Shown: positions 16,375 to 25,831 of the stretch, one piece after another
Position numbering within the stretch: position 1 is the first letter of the stretch
Layout of the letters: each line of letters begins with the position of its first letter
NCBI GenBank assembly: GCA_964604305.1
Contig: CAZRYM010000001.1
Location: forward strand, 1 to 64,000
From: JASUTC01 sp964604305
GTDB taxonomy: Bacteria > Thermotogota > Thermotogae > MWEM01
Direction of reading: 5' to 3'
Length of the DNA: 64,000 nt
The notes under the pieces: generated by a model
Told to the model about the DNA's origin: nothing
The model's database searches: none
Seen by the model: the letters and a program-made list of their open reading frames with translations, nothing else
Program-made: the position numbers and the translations under genes

Positions 16375-18832
16375 TCCAATCTCTTTTTCTTATGATTTCT
16401 CTGAAAGTCTTTAACCAAAAGAACGTGATAATCCATCCAAAGGCTATCCCTATAGTCATTATCAATCCAAACTCTCCTAGAATTGGAGAGCTGGCAAATA
16501 ACAAACTTGAAAAGGCGATGGCTGTGGTAATGGAACTCAAAGTAATTGCCTTTCCTGTTTTTAAAAACACGTTCTTCAAATAATCGGTTTTTGCACTCTT
16601 TTCTTCTTCTTCCCTTAATCTTCCAATCAGATGTATCGGGGCGTCAATAGCCATCCCCATTATCAAAGGCAAAGCCAGTATCGTCATAAAATTAATACGC
16701 ATTCCAATCAGGTTGTAGAATCCAAACAAAAAGATGATGGTCATACCCAGCACCATCAGTACTGCAATGGAATCAGAAAACTTTTTCAATGACAGCAATA
16801 CCGTTAAAGCTATGATGATCGATGAAAGCAAAACAGCAAAAATAATAGATTTGATGACGCTTGTCATGACCTTGTAGTAGATGATGGGATAACCGTAGAA
16901 ATTAAAATCTGTTTGGTTCAAACCATCTATAAAACTTTTCAGATTGTTATCAACCCAAATATCATATGTGGGTTGTGCATAGAGTTTATAGACCATTTCA
17001 CCATCAATATACGTTGTAAGATATTTTTTTGCCTCTACTGGTAAAATCTCACTTTGAAAAATGGAACTGATAAATTGGGAGAAATTCGGGCTTTCGTTAA
17101 AAAGTTGATACAAATAATCGAGATCACCATAAACCCCCAATTTTTTGAATAGAATCAATGTAAAGGCATTTTGTGAACTGTTGATGATCTTTTCGATTTC
17201 CATCTTAAAAGAATTATAGTTCTCAAACATGTCTTTGGGAATGAACGTGGCCAAAGAGTTGACATTTCCCAAAACAGGTGTTCTTTCGTAAATTGAATTT
17301 TCAATATCATACAGTTTTCTCGGATCGGCATGGTATGTGATGATTGAATTATCTGCATTTGCAAATATTTCATGTTCCGTAATCTTTCTAAAAATTCTGG
17401 CACTTTCGATATCTGTTGGAATGATATCCGTTGGGGTGTAATTAAAATCTCTGAAGCATTGATACGCGAAAAAACCCAATGGAATTAAGGCTGTCAATAA
17501 GATAAAAACTATTATTTTTGAATACTTTTTTGACGACATCGCCAATTTTTTAAAGATAACTTTCACCGGTTTTATCGGCTTTTCTTTTATCTTCAGCTTC
17601 TTATAAAAGAAAATCAGAAAAGAAGGCAAGATAACAATCATAACAAATAAAAAGGTGAGTATGCCTATTCCCGCCATTACACTAACACGCTGCAACGCAG
17701 GTGAATCAACAAATATTAGAGACATGAAAGCTGCGATGGTAGTCAGCCCTCCAATGAGTGTATTCTTCCCGGAATATTTTACGGCATAAATGACGGCTCT
17801 TTTTGTCAATTCTCTTTTTCCTTTTTTACCACTTTTGTTAAATTCCTCAGCATGCTCACTTAGCTCTTCTGAGATTCTGTGCGAGAGATGGATTCCGAAA
17901 TCTATTCCCAAACCCAGAAGGAGCGCTACTACAAAGCTGGACATAAAGTCCATACTTTGAAAGATGAACTGAAAGATCCCTACAGACCACACCGTTCCAA
18001 TAATCAGGCTGAGAAAAATAGACAGTGTAGTATATAAATTCCCATACACCAGAAAAAAGAGAATGGATATCGATGTCAGGGTAATGATTGTAGTAATGGT
18101 GAGATCTCTTGAGATAACCTCATTGGAATCAAGCCCCTGCTGATATGAACCTGTCATTCCGTAATGATAATCGTATCCTGATTCCGCTAAAAGATTATCA
18201 ATATCACTTTCAATTTCTTCGATTGCCCGAGCGGCAAATGCCAAATCTAAAGCTTGTTTAGTTAAAACGATATTAATCATAAATATTTCATTGTCCGGGC
18301 TAAATATCACATAATTCTGTGGATGCTCAATGTCTAGCACTTTGCTAAAAACATCCTCAATTTCCTTCAAAGATTCGCCGACACTTCTAACTATTGTAAA
18401 ATCCACTGCAGCCGGGTTTTCCGTTAAAAATCTGGCATATTCTACTGTAGAAGATAACTGTTTAAAAATATTGCTATTCGATAATAGTAATCCCGTCGTT
18501 CCCATCATGGTCATAGAATCAACATTTTGAAAGAATCTTACAATATCTACCTTTCTCTCCAGTATAACCCTCAATTCCCCCACAAATTCCAGTGCCTTTT
18601 CTCTGTTCCCATCGAAATCAAAAACAACGACAACGGAATCTCCGATACCTTCCCCTGTAAATAATTCTTTGTACTGTTGAGAGTATTCATCATCTTTGGG
18701 TAAAAGGGTTGTTAAGTCAGTATTTATTTTAATATTTGTGGCGTGATAACCAAAAAAGACCGTTATCAGGATTGAGACAAGTATGATCTCTTTCCAGAAT
18801 TTTTGTACGAATCTACCCACAAGTTCCATCAT
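16343..18832 (-). CDS. RND-superfamily (MMPL-type) exporter
   Basis: An 829-residue polytopic inner-membrane protein with a two-fold repeat: one helix, a large periplasmic loop, then five helices, done twice. The first helix bundle includes VALLLGLGIDFGIHLSHRI and the second LALPLIMGMAIDAPIHLIGRL, the paired motif of COG1033-type predicted exporters and their HpnN relatives. Such proteins use the proton gradient to move lipids or hydrophobic compounds. No membrane-fusion protein or outer-membrane factor is nearby. It follows a Yip1-like membrane protein by 28 bases, and its 3' end overlaps the pullulanase start. Confidence 0.88.
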   Translation of the reverse strand: MMELVGRFVQKFWKEIILVSILITVFFGYHATNIKINTDLTTLLPKDDEYSQQYKELFTGEGIGDSVVVVFDFDGNREKALEFVGELRVILERKVDIVRFFQNVDSMTMMGTTGLLLSNSNIFKQLSSTVEYARFLTENPAAVDFTIVRSVGESLKEIEDVFSKVLDIEHPQNYVIFSPDNEIFMINIVLTKQALDLAFAARAIEEIESDIDNLLAESGYDYHYGMTGSYQQGLDSNEVISRDLTITTIITLTSISILFFLVYGNLYTTLSIFLSLIIGTVWSVGIFQFIFQSMDFMSSFVVALLLGLGIDFGIHLSHRISEELSEHAEEFNKSGKKGKRELTKRAVIYAVKYSGKNTLIGGLTTIAAFMSLIFVDSPALQRVSVMAGIGILTFLFVMIVILPSFLIFFYKKLKIKEKPIKPVKVIFKKLAMSSKKYSKIIVFILLTALIPLGFFAYQCFRDFNYTPTDIIPTDIESARIFRKITEHEIFANADNSIITYHADPRKLYDIENSIYERTPVLGNVNSLATFIPKDMFENYNSFKMEIEKIINSSQNAFTLILFKKLGVYGDLDYLYQLFNESPNFSQFISSIFQSEILPVEAKKYLTTYIDGEMVYKLYAQPTYDIWVDNNLKSFIDGLNQTDFNFYGYPIIYYKVMTSVIKSIIFAVLLSSIIIALTVLLSLKKFSDSIAVLMVLGMTIIFLFGFYNLIGMRINFMTILALPLIMGMAIDAPIHLIGRLREEEEKSAKTDYLKNVFLKTGKAITLSSITTAIAFSSLLFASSPILGEFGLIMTIGIAFGWIITFFWLKTFREIIRKRDWNGETNEHNAK

Positions 18833-18860
18833 TTTACATTCTCCATCTTAATGTTAAAGA

Positions 18861-19343
18861 TTATAAGAAAATTAACAAGGCAAATATGCCGATATCTCTG
18901 AAAAAACGTAGAAAGGTGTACCTGTTCTTTTTTAAAACCAGATCAAAAAGGGAATATGACCATAGACATATGAGAAGTACAACGATCCAGCCAAAAAACT
19001 GAAACTGCCAGGTTGATCTCTCCACAAAGGGCCGGATAAGCGGCAAAAAAATGTACGGTACATAGGTCAAGGCAATGTGGGTTTTGACCCAATGGTTACG
19101 ATCCTCTCTAATCAGTAACAGATCCAAGCCGAAAAGTATCAATAGTCCCAAAATCGGAATCAGTAGAACAAATAAGAACGCGGTAATTCCAAAAAACGAA
19201 AAAAGGGTTCCCAAAAATCCCCTGTCAGATAATAAATTGATACTGATGATGATTAACAGCGAGAAAAAGGATTGTGTATAACTACACTCTTTTCTTTTGA
19301 AGAAGGCAACGGGAAAAAATATGGCATCAAATAAACAATTCAT
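18861..19343 (-). CDS. Small multi-pass membrane protein, Yip1-like
   Basis: A 160-residue protein with about five hydrophobic segments and the motif FFPVAFFKR near the N-terminus. That motif and the spacing of helices resemble Yip1/YIF1-type small membrane proteins, but the match is weak. The ATG shares one base with the stop of the preceding gene (TAATG), indicating translational coupling. It lies just upstream of the RND exporter and could be an accessory membrane component of it. Confidence 0.65.
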   Translation of the reverse strand: MNCLFDAIFFPVAFFKRKECSYTQSFFSLLIIISINLLSDRGFLGTLFSFFGITAFLFVLLIPILGLLILFGLDLLLIREDRNHWVKTHIALTYVPYIFLPLIRPFVERSTWQFQFFGWIVVLLICLWSYSLFDLVLKKNRYTFLRFFRDIGIFALLIFL

Positions 19344-20164
19344 TAATTATCTCTCCAAAAAGGATAGGGAACAAGCCTGACCGGTAAAGGCATCATTTCA
19401 TCCAGTACCGCCTGAAGTGCTTTCAGATTTTTTATGGTCGCTTCAAATACAACCATTTCCCATCCCTTCTCATAAGAGTTTATTACATAAACGTATATAA
19501 TCCCCTTCATTTTCAGCTGTAATTCTTCCGCAGTGAGTTGATTGCTAAATGTTGCACTCAAACGGGAGATCTCAATGGAATATCTGGGGTAATAGGAATC
19601 CTGCATGGCTTTTCTCATATCGCCTTCGCCTATACCATAGGAATTGAGGGCATAGGGCAATTGCATCTGTCTAAACACCCTTGAAACTGTTCTTGAATAC
19701 TCTGTATTGGGTAACACCAGTCTTAAAAATCTTTCATCCGACTCTTTTTCCATTTCCAGAATTAACTCTTCAGATCCATAACCATTCAAAATAATCAAAA
19801 GGGAAGGTTCATAACTGATGCGGATTCCTTCTGAGGAAGCCGATGCAGATGTTACAATACCCTCCCTTATTGAATTCGTTTCTTTAACTTCTATTGTTAG
19901 TTCTCGTTCTTTTCTGTATTTTTCAACTTCCGTTAAAAAATCTTCGTAGGTATAGCATATAATCTCTTTTGTTTCGGTTTCAAATTTCAGATCACTGCCA
20001 AAGCTATTCATAGTTGCTTCTTTTTTGTTTATAAAAGGTGGATCGGTGTATTTAACCTCAGTGGATTCTATACGCCAATTAAAATCTGCAACAGTTTGAA
20101 CTCCCAAAAACAGCGCGTATATACCAATAACCACAGAAAATATACAGAAAAGTGCTTTTATCAT
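19343..20164 (-). CDS. Membrane-anchored protein of unknown function between ctpA and the RND exporter
   Basis: A 273-residue protein with one N-terminal transmembrane helix (residues ~4-22) and an extracytoplasmic alpha/beta domain. No family was recognised. Two regions are similar in style, EELILEMEKESDERFLRLVLP and EELQLKMKGIIYVYVINSYE, and might be two copies of one fold. The ending PLPVRLVPYPFWRDN is aromatic-rich. It starts three bases after ctpA and overlaps the Yip1-like gene by one base, so all three are surely co-expressed. Confidence 0.7.
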   Translation of the reverse strand: MIKALFCIFSVVIGIYALFLGVQTVADFNWRIESTEVKYTDPPFINKKEATMNSFGSDLKFETETKEIICYTYEDFLTEVEKYRKERELTIEVKETNSIREGIVTSASASSEGIRISYEPSLLIILNGYGSEELILEMEKESDERFLRLVLPNTEYSRTVSRVFRQMQLPYALNSYGIGEGDMRKAMQDSYYPRYSIEISRLSATFSNQLTAEELQLKMKGIIYVYVINSYEKGWEMVVFEATIKNLKALQAVLDEMMPLPVRLVPYPFWRDN

Positions 20165-20167
20165 CCC

Positions 20168-21421
20168 TTAATTGTACTGCCCCTGTTCAACACCCATGGA
20201 GAATTCTTCAACAAAAAGATCCAACACGGTTTTTAACTGATTATCTCTCTGGGGATTCACCTCTATGACAAATCTGGTGCTGTCACTTGTATGGTCATTT
20301 TCTTCATCATTTTCTTCAGGCGTCTCATGTTCAACCAATATATCCGGCTCTATTCCAACGATATGAATATCATTTCCATTGGGGGTGAAGTAATGGGCAG
20401 TTGTAAGCCATAATTCGCCATCATTTGATAAAGGAAAAAGTGTCTGTACAGCCGCTTTTCCAAAGGATTTCTCCCCCACTAACGTGGCCAAATTGTAATC
20501 CTTTAAAGCCCCGGCAAGAATCTCTGAAGAGGATGCACTTCCACCGTTAATTAATATCATCATGGGAATATTTTCGAATTCATTGCCCAATGACCTGTAT
20601 GTGTTGATAAAATTATCCGCTGATTTTGTAGTAACAATGACTTCCCCTGAATCGATAAACATGGAAGCTACCAGGATGGCTTGGGTCAAATATCCACCGG
20701 GGTTGTTTCTTAAATCAAGGGCTATTGATTGTATGCCCTGATCATACAACTCACTTAACGCCTTTCTAAGTTCTGTGCTGGTGTTTTTAAAAAAGTTGTT
20801 AATTCTCACATAGCCTGTTTTGATCCCTTTATATTCCACCAGTCCGTATTGAACCATTGCTGTTTTGATTTCTGCCCTTTCTATACTGAATTCCAGTATT
20901 CCTACAGGCTCTCTAACTACTTCCAGGTTAACAACCGTTCCGGGTATTCCCCTAAGGTTGTTGACAGCTTCCATGTAAGTCATATCCTCAACCGGGCTTG
21001 CATCAATGGTTATAATAAGATCTCCCGCTTTAATACCTGCTTTGTAGGCTGGGGTCCCAAACATGGGTGCAACAACTTCGATCACCTGTAAATGAGCGTT
21101 GTATGTAACTTCTGTTCCTATTCCACCGTATTTACCTTCTTGTTCGATATTACTCTCTGCAACATCTTCAGCTGTCAGGTAATAACTAAATGGATCTTCC
21201 AATCCGCCTATTAAGCCTCTTACGCTGGCATCGACAATATCGTCATAGTTAATCTGATCTTTTTCGTAAAATTCATTTTCGATAAAATAAAGTGATTCGA
21301 AAAAAGGCTTCAGCTTATCATACACATTGAATTCCTCTGTTTGGGCAAAAAGAGTCCATGATGTTGTCAGTATGAGAAGCATCATTACAACCAAAAAAAT
21401 TGTCTTAAGTGTTTTTTTCAT
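20168..21421 (-). CDS. ctpA: C-terminal processing peptidase (S41 family, CtpA-like)
   Basis: A 417-residue exported serine protease. It has a signal or anchor helix at residues ~6-26, a PDZ domain at about 95-170 (YGGIGTEV, PAYKAGIKAGDLI) and the S41 core with LDLRNNPGGYL. The catalytic dyad is Ser297 in GGSASSSEI and Lys322 in GEKSFGKAAVQ. It trims or degrades envelope proteins from their C-termini. The start at 21421 is eight bases after GGAGG; an upstream in-frame ATG has none. It overlaps the regulator gene by 17 bases. Confidence 0.95.
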   Translation of the reverse strand: MKKTLKTIFLVVMMLLILTTSWTLFAQTEEFNVYDKLKPFFESLYFIENEFYEKDQINYDDIVDASVRGLIGGLEDPFSYYLTAEDVAESNIEQEGKYGGIGTEVTYNAHLQVIEVVAPMFGTPAYKAGIKAGDLIITIDASPVEDMTYMEAVNNLRGIPGTVVNLEVVREPVGILEFSIERAEIKTAMVQYGLVEYKGIKTGYVRINNFFKNTSTELRKALSELYDQGIQSIALDLRNNPGGYLTQAILVASMFIDSGEVIVTTKSADNFINTYRSLGNEFENIPMMILINGGSASSSEILAGALKDYNLATLVGEKSFGKAAVQTLFPLSNDGELWLTTAHYFTPNGNDIHIVGIEPDILVEHETPEENDEENDHTSDSTRFVIEVNPQRDNQLKTVLDLFVEEFSMGVEQGQYN

Positions 21422-21734
21422 CTTTGACACCTCCGTTAATGTCATCGAATTCATTATCTATCTCGGATAAAAATTCGTTCATTGTTGAAAGAAAATCTTC
21501 CACTTTTGAATCTTCTGATTCAGAAATATCCATGAGACATGTGTTTGCGTATCTTTTTAATATCAGATAATTTGTCTTTTTTAAAGCGGATTTCACAGCT
21601 GACATCTGAATGAGAACATCAGAACAGTTTCTGGAATCTGCAATCATCTTTTGGATTCCTCTAATCTGTCCTTCGATCTTCTTTAATCTGTTCATGATGA
21701 TTTTATCATATGTTGACTTATCTTTTTCATTCAT
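21405..21734 (-). CDS. CsoR/DUF156-family transcriptional repressor with a variant ligand site
   Basis: A 109-residue all-helical regulator. NRLKKIEGQIRGIQKMIADS, NCSDVLIQMSAVKSAL and RYANTC are the family core. By position, Cys37, Tyr62 and Cys66 correspond to the copper ligands Cys-His-Cys of CsoR, so the His is replaced by Tyr. That leaves two Cys, the pattern of persulfide-sensing CstR rather than a Cu(I) sensor. The C-terminus has an acidic extension of about 35 residues. The ATG is two bases after the kinase stop; a TTG four codons earlier has a better site (GGAGG, seven bases) and is an alternative start. No copper or sulfur genes are adjacent. Confidence 0.88.
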   Translation of the reverse strand: MNEKDKSTYDKIIMNRLKKIEGQIRGIQKMIADSRNCSDVLIQMSAVKSALKKTNYLILKRYANTCLMDISESEDSKVEDFLSTMNEFLSEIDNEFDDINGGVKDEKNT

Positions 21735-21735
21735 G

Positions 21736-23391
21736 TCAGTACTCAAACACACTTCCTCCAATGAACTCCCTGATTATTGACATTTTTGGAATATAACAGG
21801 TGCTTGTGATGGGTAAGAAATATTCCAAAAACTTCAAGAGCCTCTTTGACTCAATGTTTTCTTCGTTTTCGTCACCGATTTGCACCAATAATTGCTCGGC
21901 ATATATCTTTAAAACAGCCAGTTCGTATACTAATGCTGAGGAGAACATGTAATCCGCTTCCTCCTGGAATGGAAAAATATTCTCTGTTTCGCCCTTTCTG
22001 ACCGATTGCCACATCTTGATGGTTTTTATTGCAGAATGCCCTCTGGTGCTATTATCCCTGACGATTCTTCTGATGAGTCTTGTATCTGTTGTTGGTATTC
22101 TGTTTATGTCATCGATGCTTAATTGCGTTAGTGCACTGACGTATATTTTAAATTTCCATTCCCGGGGAATGCTCTTGGTCAGTTCTTCGTTAAGTCCGTG
22201 AATGCCTTCGATGATTAAAGGCTGCTCTTTGCTTATCGTCAACATTTCTCCGTTGTAAAAACCTTTGCCTTGGACAAAATCGAATTTCGGAATTTGCACA
22301 GTTTTTCCTTCCAATAAATCAAGAAGATGATTGTTGAATAATTCCAAATTCAGAGCATCGATCGACTCAAAATTGAAGTTTCCCAATTCATCTCTCGGTG
22401 TTTTTTCTCTATCTACAAAGTAATCATCCAGAGAAATTGTCACGGGTTTTAATCCTTCTGCCATCAATTGTAATTTTAAACGTTTGGCAGTTGTTGTTTT
22501 TCCGGATGAAGATGGTCCCGCAATCAGGATCAGCCTTTTTTCAAGGTTTTTCGAAATCTCTTCCGCCATATTTGTTATCTTTTTAGCATGAAGGGCTTCC
22601 GACATGAGTATGATATCCTTGATCTTTCCATCTGCAATCTTTTTATTAAGATCTCCAACTGTCTCTATTCCCAATATCTCTCCCCATCTTTGATATTGCA
22701 AAAATACCTGTGAAAATTTCTGCAATTGCTTTCGTTCAGGTAGAATATCCGGGGAATTTTGAGTTGCCGTTAAGAGTAAGAACCCCTGTCCGTATACTTC
22801 CAGGTCGAAGGGCTTCAAACAACCAGTTCTTGGGGGCATATACCCGTAAAAATAATTGATATATTCAAGTTCTCCACATTTATAGACATTAACCGTACTC
22901 TTTTTTCTGAATCGGAACAATCTCACCTTTTCGATGTCACCGTTCTCTTCAAACTTCATCAATGCAAGTCTTTTATCAAGTTTATGCTTTGTAAAGTGAT
23001 AATCAGCATCAATCAGTTCGCTCATTCTGTTTTTAAGTTGCTCAATCTCAGAATTAAGGACCCAATTTCCCAGCTCACAATAAAGTCCGTTTTCAATGGA
23101 ATGCAGTACTTTCAACTTTCGGGTTGGGAATAATTCTTTTGCGGCAATGTAGAGAGTAAAAACAAGGCCTCTCTGAATCATTCTAATGCCATCAGAATGC
23201 GTTATATCAATAAACAGGACCTCTGAGTCGGTGAAGACTTTACTGGAGAGTTCTCTTAATCGATTATTGACCTTTGCACCCAAAACAGGTCTCTCAGTTT
23301 GTAATTCCGCTTTTTCCAAGATCTGTCTCACGGTAACTGTATCCTGGAATGTGAGTGTTTTGTCATTGTTTAAAATTTTTATTTTTATCAC
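21736..23391 (-). CDS. Nucleoside kinase with an N-terminal TGS / threonyl-tRNA-synthetase-like region
   Basis: A 551-residue protein. The N-terminus is a TGS-like ubiquitin fold (IKILNNDKTLTFQDTVTVRQ). A middle part resembles the ThrRS editing/second domain, with HSDGIRMIQRG and HFTKHK. The C-terminal half is a uridine-kinase-like P-loop domain with Walker A GPSSSGKTTTAKRL, ISLDDYFVDREKTPRD and EGIHGLNEELT. Homologues in Thermotoga and Clostridia phosphorylate nucleosides. Together with the BMP importer it could salvage imported nucleosides. The start is a GTG nine bases after GAGG; longer in-frame options run into the divergent tRNA gene. Confidence 0.88.
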   Translation of the reverse strand: MIKIKILNNDKTLTFQDTVTVRQILEKAELQTERPVLGAKVNNRLRELSSKVFTDSEVLFIDITHSDGIRMIQRGLVFTLYIAAKELFPTRKLKVLHSIENGLYCELGNWVLNSEIEQLKNRMSELIDADYHFTKHKLDKRLALMKFEENGDIEKVRLFRFRKKSTVNVYKCGELEYINYFYGYMPPRTGCLKPFDLEVYGQGFLLLTATQNSPDILPERKQLQKFSQVFLQYQRWGEILGIETVGDLNKKIADGKIKDIILMSEALHAKKITNMAEEISKNLEKRLILIAGPSSSGKTTTAKRLKLQLMAEGLKPVTISLDDYFVDREKTPRDELGNFNFESIDALNLELFNNHLLDLLEGKTVQIPKFDFVQGKGFYNGEMLTISKEQPLIIEGIHGLNEELTKSIPREWKFKIYVSALTQLSIDDINRIPTTDTRLIRRIVRDNSTRGHSAIKTIKMWQSVRKGETENIFPFQEEADYMFSSALVYELAVLKIYAEQLLVQIGDENEENIESKRLLKFLEYFLPITSTCYIPKMSIIREFIGGSVFEY

Positions 23392-23461
23392 TGTTAATCG
23401 CCTCGAGCATAATAAGTTGATAAAATTTAAAGCATTAAAAACTTTTCTTCCTTGGTATTGC

Positions 23462-23490
23462 TTGACATTTTCAGATTCATATAGTAAAAT
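23462..23490 (+). promoter_or_regulatory. tRNA-Gln promoter, near consensus
   Basis: TTGACA (23462-23467) and TAAAAT (23485-23490) are separated by 17 bases. The tRNA begins 12 bases later. Confidence 0.88.
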
Positions 23491-23502
23491 ATCAATCGTT
23501 GT

Positions 23503-23578
23503 TGGGGCGTAGCCAAGTTGGTAAGGCATCGGAATTTGGATCCGACATTCGGGAGTTCGAGTCTCTCCGCCCCAGCCA
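23503..23578 (+). tRNA. tRNA-Gln (anticodon TTG)
   Basis: A complete 76-base cloverleaf with encoded CCA. The acceptor stem TGGGGCG pairs with CGCCCCA and the discriminator is G. The anticodon stem TCGGA/TCCGA encloses the loop ATTTGGA, giving anticodon TTG. The T-loop is TTCGAGT. It is read by the GlnRS encoded at 35.6 kb, or by an amidotransferase route if present. Confidence 0.95.
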
Positions 23579-23587
23579 ATAAATCAA

Positions 23588-23617
23588 AGAGAGCCTTTCG
23601 GCTCTCTTTTTTTATTT
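23588..23617 (+). terminator. Rho-independent terminator of tRNA-Gln, likely bidirectional
   Basis: AGAGAGCC-TTTC-GGCTCTCT followed by TTTTTTATTT. It also sits directly downstream of the minus-strand foldase gene, preceded by an A-run on that side, and can serve both. Confidence 0.9.
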
Positions 23618-23619
23618 AT

Positions 23620-25746
23620 CTACTGAGTCGATGTTGAATCTACGGTATTTGTTGCAAAGGGTATTTCTTCTTCAGCCTTTTGTAATTCGACCGTTTCTTT
23701 CACCTGTTCAATGATCAAATCTATGTCAGGATAATCAGGCTGTAACTCTTTTAATTCTTCCAGATACATGATTTCTTCTTCGTATTTGCCCCATTTTTCC
23801 AAAAGATTGAGCAATGTTTCATAAGCAGCGACCCTTCTGGAAACAGGCTCTTCTTCAGATTGTGCAATCTTGGAAAGACCAAGCTGAAACTGGAGCAATT
23901 GTGGCTCGAGAATCATTCTGTATTGTTTGAATATCTCCTCATCATTCAAATACATCATATACTGATCTATTTGAAGTTGGAACCATTTTAAGGCTACTTC
24001 CGTATTATCAGGTTCGTACTCCCTTAAAAGATTGATAACTTGTGTGGAAGTGGTGTTGGTGTTGTATAAGATATTCAAGCCTTCTACAATTCTGGTTTCT
24101 TTTGCTTTAATTTCTTCTTCCAAATCTGCCAATACTTCATCTACCTGAGAAGGCTCAATGTTTTCTTTAGCCAGTTCGGCAACGAGATTATGATACTCTT
24201 TGGCATCTTCTATCTGATTGATTTCATTTTCAATAACATTTAACTCCGCTTTTTTTGCAGAAAGCTTTTCGTTCAGGTTTCCCAGATAAGCTTGATTGTC
24301 TTCAGTTTCTGTTGCATTTCCTGTTTCAGCCATTTTTTCCTCTATCATCACAATTTCATCTTCCAGACTCAAACGTTCCCCTTCCTTAACTTCTTTGATA
24401 CTGTCAAGTTGTTCAACATTCATCGAGATGTATTCATCCGATGTGTTTTCAGCAACTGATTGGAAGTTTTCCAGGATGTTTTTCTGGTTGTTAAAATTTG
24501 TATTCATGTCTTCAAATACACTGACGTAAATGGCAATATTTCTTGGATCCACTTCTCCATCGATTCTCTTTTCCCCATCTTCATCGATGATAATATACTG
24601 TTCAAGCCATTTCACAAATTCGTTCAACGTTTCATTGTCTGTTTGTTCTGAATTATTGGTCATCTCTTGATACTTGTCATAAACGTTTAAAACGTCGTCA
24701 TTCAATATATAATCGAAATTATTATCAGTCTTGTAGGACTCTAGCCACTGTTGGTATTCTTCATTTTGAAGCTCTGTCTTTGCACTGTTGTAGACTTCTT
24801 CACTGCTGACAAAGTCCTCAAAGGTTTCCAGCTTCTTCCTGTCCTGCACATCGATTAAATGATATCCGTAGCTTGTTTCAACCGGCCCTGCAATTGTCCC
24901 GACTTCAGCACTGAAAGCGGCATCCTCAAAAGCCTTTACCATTTCTCCCCTTGAGAACCATCCAAGATCTCCTCCGTTCTCGCTGTTTGACGAATCCATC
25001 GAGTATTTTACTGCAGCTTCACTGAATGTTATTTCGCCATTTTGTATCTGCTGGAGAACATCCTCGGCAAGCTCTTTTTCTTCCACAAGTATATGGGCAG
25101 CTTTAACCTGGTTGTTTTGTGAAGTGATTTCTTCTTTGTTCTCTTCAAAGTAGGCTTTCATTTCCTCTTCATTAATCTCAGTAACTTTTGCTTTAACGTT
25201 GTCCATTTTTATCTGTTCAACAAGGAAAGGCCTGATGTATGCCTTGTAATTGTCAAGACTGCCATATCGTTGTACAACAAGTTGCCTTATCTCATCAGTG
25301 TTTATATTTTGTTGCACTAATGCTTCAACTTGTGCATCGACTTGCTCTTCAGTTGGAGCCAAGCCATTTTCATCGGCATAGTATTCCACAATTTTATTGT
25401 CGATCAACGATTTTGCCGTATTCAGTTCCAAATATGGCGCCTGGAAAAGCTCATCAATATTCTGCCCGTAATTTCTGTAATAATCAGTAATTTCCTGCAT
25501 TCTTTCTGAAAGTTCATAGGGCATTAGCCAATAGGTATGGTTTAGGTCTGTTGACTCTTTTGTGATAACCGCTAATGCTTCCGTTCTACTCGGTACGTAT
25601 TCATCAGGTGAGTAGTTCTGTTGAGCACTACTTGTCCCACCAATATCGATATAGGATGCAACTCCCCACCAAACTATACCTGCCGTAAAAATAACTGCAA
25701 TTACCCAGATAATCGCGACTTTCCACTTCAAAATAAAATCTCTCAT
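23620..25746 (-). CDS. Membrane-anchored peptidyl-prolyl isomerase / foldase (SurA-PrsA type)
   Basis: A 708-residue envelope chaperone. A single helix at residues ~8-30 anchors it. A SurA_N-like helical domain follows, then a parvulin (PPIC) domain at about 200-310 with VKAAHILVEEKELAE, GGDLGWFSRGEM and SYGYHLIDVQDRK. The remaining ~380 residues are long acidic helices with coiled-coil character and TPR-like C-terminal repeats, so the protein is about twice the usual PrsA length. It probably folds secreted or outer-envelope proteins. The ATG at 25746 is nine bases after GGAGG. Confidence 0.9.
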   Translation of the reverse strand: MRDFILKWKVAIIWVIAVIFTAGIVWWGVASYIDIGGTSSAQQNYSPDEYVPSRTEALAVITKESTDLNHTYWLMPYELSERMQEITDYYRNYGQNIDELFQAPYLELNTAKSLIDNKIVEYYADENGLAPTEEQVDAQVEALVQQNINTDEIRQLVVQRYGSLDNYKAYIRPFLVEQIKMDNVKAKVTEINEEEMKAYFEENKEEITSQNNQVKAAHILVEEKELAEDVLQQIQNGEITFSEAAVKYSMDSSNSENGGDLGWFSRGEMVKAFEDAAFSAEVGTIAGPVETSYGYHLIDVQDRKKLETFEDFVSSEEVYNSAKTELQNEEYQQWLESYKTDNNFDYILNDDVLNVYDKYQEMTNNSEQTDNETLNEFVKWLEQYIIIDEDGEKRIDGEVDPRNIAIYVSVFEDMNTNFNNQKNILENFQSVAENTSDEYISMNVEQLDSIKEVKEGERLSLEDEIVMIEEKMAETGNATETEDNQAYLGNLNEKLSAKKAELNVIENEINQIEDAKEYHNLVAELAKENIEPSQVDEVLADLEEEIKAKETRIVEGLNILYNTNTTSTQVINLLREYEPDNTEVALKWFQLQIDQYMMYLNDEEIFKQYRMILEPQLLQFQLGLSKIAQSEEEPVSRRVAAYETLLNLLEKWGKYEEEIMYLEELKELQPDYPDIDLIIEQVKETVELQKAEEEIPFATNTVDSTSTQ

Positions 25747-25831
25747 CTTACAAATCCTCCTCAATCTATGAAAAAAACAGTTTTCCCAGAATTATATCAT
25801 AGTTTTTTTGACTTTTTTACCCCTTCTTTTT

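Noticed and set aside
23392..23529. A longer nucleoside-kinase start reaching into the tRNA-Gln gene
   Set aside because: The GTG at 23391 has a GAGG site and gives the expected TGS start; the longer form overlaps a complete divergent tRNA.
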